Source: Paenibacillus peoriae (GTDB lineage Bacteria > Bacillota > Bacilli > Paenibacillales > Paenibacillaceae). Taken from it: 64,000 nucleotides of DNA. The notes below the pieces were generated by a model that saw nothing but the letters and a program-made list of their open reading frames with translations, searched no databases and was not told the origin of the DNA. Shown piece after piece: positions 61,497-64,000 of this stretch; position 1 is the stretch's first letter, and each line of letters starts with the position of its first letter. Made by a program: the position numbers and the translations under genes. The DNA lies in the NCBI RefSeq assembly GCF_022531965.1, contig NZ_CP092831.1, positions 1,392,001 through 1,456,000 of the forward strand, given 5' to 3'.

Positions 61497-62246
61497 TTAC
61501 ACTGTGTATAAATAAACCTTAGCTTCATATGGTCTCAATGTAATATTTTGAGTATCAACAAGTGCAGTTTCCGACTTGTAGTTGGAAATCAGTAGTTTTC
61601 CAGATTGAGGAATAGAGCTTTCTTTTGGAAAAGAAATACTCGTAGGTTCACCAAAAAAGTTGAGAATTACCACCAGTCGTTCGTTACCCAATGCTCGCTG
61701 ATAAGCAAAAACTTTCTCATGATTTTCTGCAACAATTGAGTAGTCACCATAAACAATAATGTCATGCTGCTTGCGCAGTTCAATTAGCCGACGATAATAA
61801 TGAAAAATAGAATCTGGATCAGACAGCGAAGATTCTACATTAATTTGTTTGTAGTTAGGATTAACACCGATCCAGGGCTTACCAGTTGTAAATCCGGCCT
61901 GCGGTGAGTCATTCCATTGCATAGGAGTGCGGCTATTGTCGCGTCCTTTGATGTAGATAGAATTCATAATGGAGGCTTCATCTTGGCCTGCAGCCATGTA
62001 TTCTTTATACATATTGAGGATTTCAATACCCTTGTATTCTTGGATTGTTTCAAAGCGCACATTTGTCATTCCGATTTCTTCGCCTTGGTAAATGTAGGAT
62101 GTGCCTTGAAGCGTATGCAATAGGGTCGCCAGCATTTTGCCAGACTCTTTATGATAATTCTTATCGTCTCCAAAACGGGAAAGCATGCGAGGTTGATCAT
62201 GATTATTCAGATACAGGCTATTCCAACCCTCTCCATTCAGTCGAGC
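61497..62246 (-). pseudogene. GH13 alpha-glucosidase (oligo-1,6-glucosidase) C-terminal fragment
   Basis: An open frame of about 250 residues from 62246 to the stop at 61497: ARLNGEGWNSLYLNNHDQPRMLSRFGDD with the NHDQPR motif that holds the transition-state-stabilising Asp, GTSYIYQGEEIGMTNVRF, GRDNSRTPMQWNDSPQAGF, and the C-terminal beta-domain. The first 300 or so residues, with catalytic nucleophile and acid, are missing. It is an inactive remnant of a MalL/TreC-like enzyme. Confidence 0.85.
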
Positions 62247-62786
62247 TTAAAAAGAATGCTAATGAAAAAAAGTTCTGTTGGGTACACAAGCTGAGCACTT
62301 AGCAACGGTCGGTCTAGTAAGAGTTATCTCTGGATATACATATGCAAGAGTGATTCAGGCTACCGAAAATGAGAGAGGGAATCAGTGGTATACTTGGACC
62401 AGGACAAGATTGCTCAGTGGGCCAAAGGAGAGATTATGGGTCTTACGAAGATTATATGGTCCAAGGGTATTCGGACGGAACATTTAGACCGAAAGACCAT
62501 ATGAGTAGACAGGAAGGAGCCATGCTTTCTTTGAAAGAGAAAAAATAATGAAAGAAAATATCAAGCTCAGGCAAATACTGCCCGAGTCATTATCCTGAAT
62601 CCATAAACCGTGCATAACCGTGTTAAAATTGATGTATAAGATGATCCTGATGGAAAAAAAACTCAGATCATTTTTACAGAAGAAGGAAAGCGAGAAGTTG
62701 AGTACACTTAACGCCTGGAAACAAGTGCAAGACAAGAAAACCAGCTAATGTTTGTCAAGGGGTACCACTAATATTTTAACGAAACT
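62247..62786. other. Degenerate AT-rich DNA without a supportable gene
   Basis: Only short frames are seen (for example 62278-62487 and 62631-62747), none with a good ribosome site or a recognisable family. A frame with DDPDGKKTQIIFTEEGKREVEYT near 62640-62710 looks like an eroded coding remnant. Confidence 0.4.
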
Positions 62787-62812
62787 ATACGCCAAGGACA
62801 TGGCGTATTTTT
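62787..62812 (+). terminator. Small terminator-like hairpin
   Basis: ATACGCC / GGCGTAT with an eight-base loop, then TTTT. Confidence 0.7.
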
Positions 62813-62819
62813 CTATAAA

Positions 62820-63059
62820 TTGAACGGTATGATCGTCTATAGGTTGAGTACTAAATTCCATATTGTTCAGGAAGTGCGGAGCGCCCGCGCACATTATAGA
62901 GCAAATGGTGCATGGGTTGTCACCAATAGCAACTTTACATCACAGGCCTATGAGTTGGCTAAATCCAATAGTGTCAGGCTAATCAGCCGGAATGAATTTG
63001 GTAGAGATGCTAGTACAAACGAAAGAAAAATGTTGTCCTCTAAGAAGACAAGTGCTTAA
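62820..63059 (+). pseudogene. C-terminal fragment of an Mrr-type restriction endonuclease
   Basis: VQEVRSARAHYRANGAWVVTNSNFTSQAYELAKSNSVRLISRNEF resembles the end of the Mrr_cat domain (VQEVVAGKAYY...AWVVTNS-x-FT-x-x-A-x-ELA-x-x-N-x-V-x-LIDRD). The catalytic D...QxK part that should precede it is absent; the first 19 residues are unrelated and start right after a hairpin. Probably a decayed restriction gene. Confidence 0.55.
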
Positions 63060-63526
63060 TTCAATAACGATGCTGCCTATTGTAGAATTATTACCTTATA
63101 AAGAAAATGATTTTGAATATTATTGAAGTGATCCCACGCGAAATTGAGGAATGATTCAACTGTTGAATGAAAGGGGGAATGATCCTTAGCGAATTGGCTC
63201 GAGTGCTATTATTTATAACAGAATCTGAATTATTGCCTTAGTAACATACTGAAGAAATTTTACTAATAAGAGTCTAATAGAAAATGTAGGTTGTAACGAG
63301 AAAGATCAGCACTGATCTTTTTGTTTCGTTTGCTGTAGGGAGAAACTCTTTGTTGTAAAAGATCCTTATAGGTGATCCTCACAAATAACCGTGGGTAGTA
63401 GTACATAAGGTTTGTTGATTGTTTTCTTAGTTGAATTAGAATCGATTTGCTGCAATTCATGTTCCCATTGACTTATATACTCTAGAATAGAAATAAATCT
63501 TTTACTTTGAAGGGAGACCGAAACAT
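63060..63526. other. Intergenic region without recognised gene
   Basis: AT-rich; I see a hairpin at 63301-63324 and otherwise no coding, RNA or repeat signal I can support. Confidence 0.5.
63301..63324 (+). terminator. Compact terminator
   Basis: AAAGATCAG-CA-CTGATCTTT followed by TTG. Confidence 0.7.
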
Positions 63527-64000
63527 ATGAGGGGTTTGTACTATCATCCTAATCGGATCAAATATAATGGTTCACCAGTGTTAATAGACTCAGGAAAACA
63601 CGATGCCATATCATTGTTTGTAAAGTTAATAGAACAAATGGCACCAGATGTACTGGAACAATTAGAACATGGCGTTTATGAAAGCTATACACAAGCTTTT
63701 CAATGGTATGCAAGTCAAAAGGAACTGACTCCCAATGAAGAGCCGTCAAATTGGAAACTAATAAAAGCAGCCCGCACAGATTACTTTCCTGAATATATGA
63801 AATTAAAAGAGAGTCTATACGGCTGGGCTACTAAGTACCACTTAACAGGAGATGGAGACTTGTACCTAAATTTGGCTCTATGGGGGATTGCTAACTATTA
63901 TGATGACCGGAAAGAGGAATCAAGAAAAGAAAGACAGCTGAATATAAAAAAGCACGCTGAAGATCTTGAAGTCGGTCCGGAGGCTCTTCGCGCAATGTCA
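63527..64000 (+). CDS. Hypothetical protein, N-terminal 158 residues (cut by window edge)
   Basis: ATG 63527 with AAGGGAG about 10 bp upstream, open to the last base. The product starts MRGLYYHPNRIKYNGSPVLI and continues with a helical, acidic composition (LFVKLIEQMAPDVLEQLEHGVYESYTQAFQWYASQKEL; DLYLNLALWGIANYYDD). No membrane helix, signal or motif is recognised. It starts a new gene after the decayed region and its 3' part is outside the window. Confidence 0.65.
   Translation, partial: MRGLYYHPNRIKYNGSPVLIDSGKHDAISLFVKLIEQMAPDVLEQLEHGVYESYTQAFQWYASQKELTPNEEPSNWKLIKAARTDYFPEYMKLKESLYGWATKYHLTGDGDLYLNLALWGIANYYDDRKEESRKERQLNIKKHAEDLEVGPEALRAMS

Noticed and set aside
61238..61528. 96-codon minus-strand frame
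   Set aside because: It is an alternate frame of the SDR fragment; the family signal lies in the other two frames.
62278..62487. 69-codon plus-strand frame rich in Arg and Tyr
   Set aside because: No start site or family; looks like decayed DNA between two gene fragments.

Overview
The window looks like chromosome of a spore-forming Paenibacillus, most likely the P. polymyxa group. Grounds: GC in the mid to upper forties, strong AGGAGG ribosome binding sites with many GTG/TTG starts, a CIRCE-controlled groESL operon, a tsaE-tsaB-rimI-tsaD / ABC-F / moaC / tatA-tatC / groESL order like that of Bacillus subtilis, a small acid-soluble spore protein of the H type, Ku/LigD end joining and a paeninodin-like lasso peptide cluster. 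The species name is inference. No rRNA, tRNA or CRISPR array was seen.

1-17100: surface polysaccharide locus. After a truncated PA14-domain protein and a membrane-anchored glycoside hydrolase come an Xre-type repressor with palindromic operators, then a co-directional exopolysaccharide operon: CapA-like chain-length adaptor, BY-kinase-like ATPase, priming sugar-phosphate transferase, GDP-L-fucose synthase, GDP-mannose 4,6-dehydratase, flippase, three glycosyltransferases, a WecG/TagA enzyme, UDP-glucose dehydrogenase and an LCP ligase. This predicts an acidic glycan with fucose and glucuronic acid. No Wzy polymerase is visible. Two inverted copies of a structured repeat with compensatory stem changes interrupt the operon at 10.7-11.3 kb.

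17.1-26.1 kb: envelope and housekeeping genes: an ABC-2 exporter pair, an AI-2E family protein, a bactofilin with its M23 peptidase, cardiolipin synthase, a YitT protein and a LigD polymerase domain.

26.2-35.2 kb: the most interesting region, a lasso peptide cluster between ligD and ku. Order: sulfotransferase, cyclase, 42-aa precursor, stem-loop, HPr-kinase-like kinase, PqqD-type RRE, transglutaminase-like leader peptidase, nucleotidyltransferase, ABC exporter. The predicted core has Ala1 and Asp9 for the ring, a tyrosine in an acidic context at 19 and a C-terminal Ser22, so kinase plus sulfotransferase suggest a doubly decorated lasso peptide. Its promoter carries nearly the same operator as the Xre gene in front of the polysaccharide operon, suggesting common control.

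35.2-41.8 kb: Ku, spore protein SspH, a broken alpha/beta-hydrolase gene, a complete acetone-pathway operon (thiolase, acetoacetate decarboxylase, CoA-transferase A and B) and an isochorismatase-like hydrolase.

41.9-53.0 kb: conserved core: t6A synthesis genes, a DnaA-box cluster, an ABC-F ATPase, 5-formyl-THF cyclo-ligase, molybdenum cofactor genes, TatA/TatC and GroES/GroEL.

53.0-64.0 kb: AT-rich accessory DNA. An 11-bp tandem repeat beside a broken tyrosine integrase, and the same motif again at 58.86 kb, suggest an island with an acetyltransferase, MATE pump, AraC regulator and HAD phosphatase. Beyond it lie an HxlR/nitroreductase redox pair with a long palindromic operator and a graveyard of fragments (SDR, GH13 glucosidase, Mrr-type endonuclease), ending in an unknown gene cut by the window edge.
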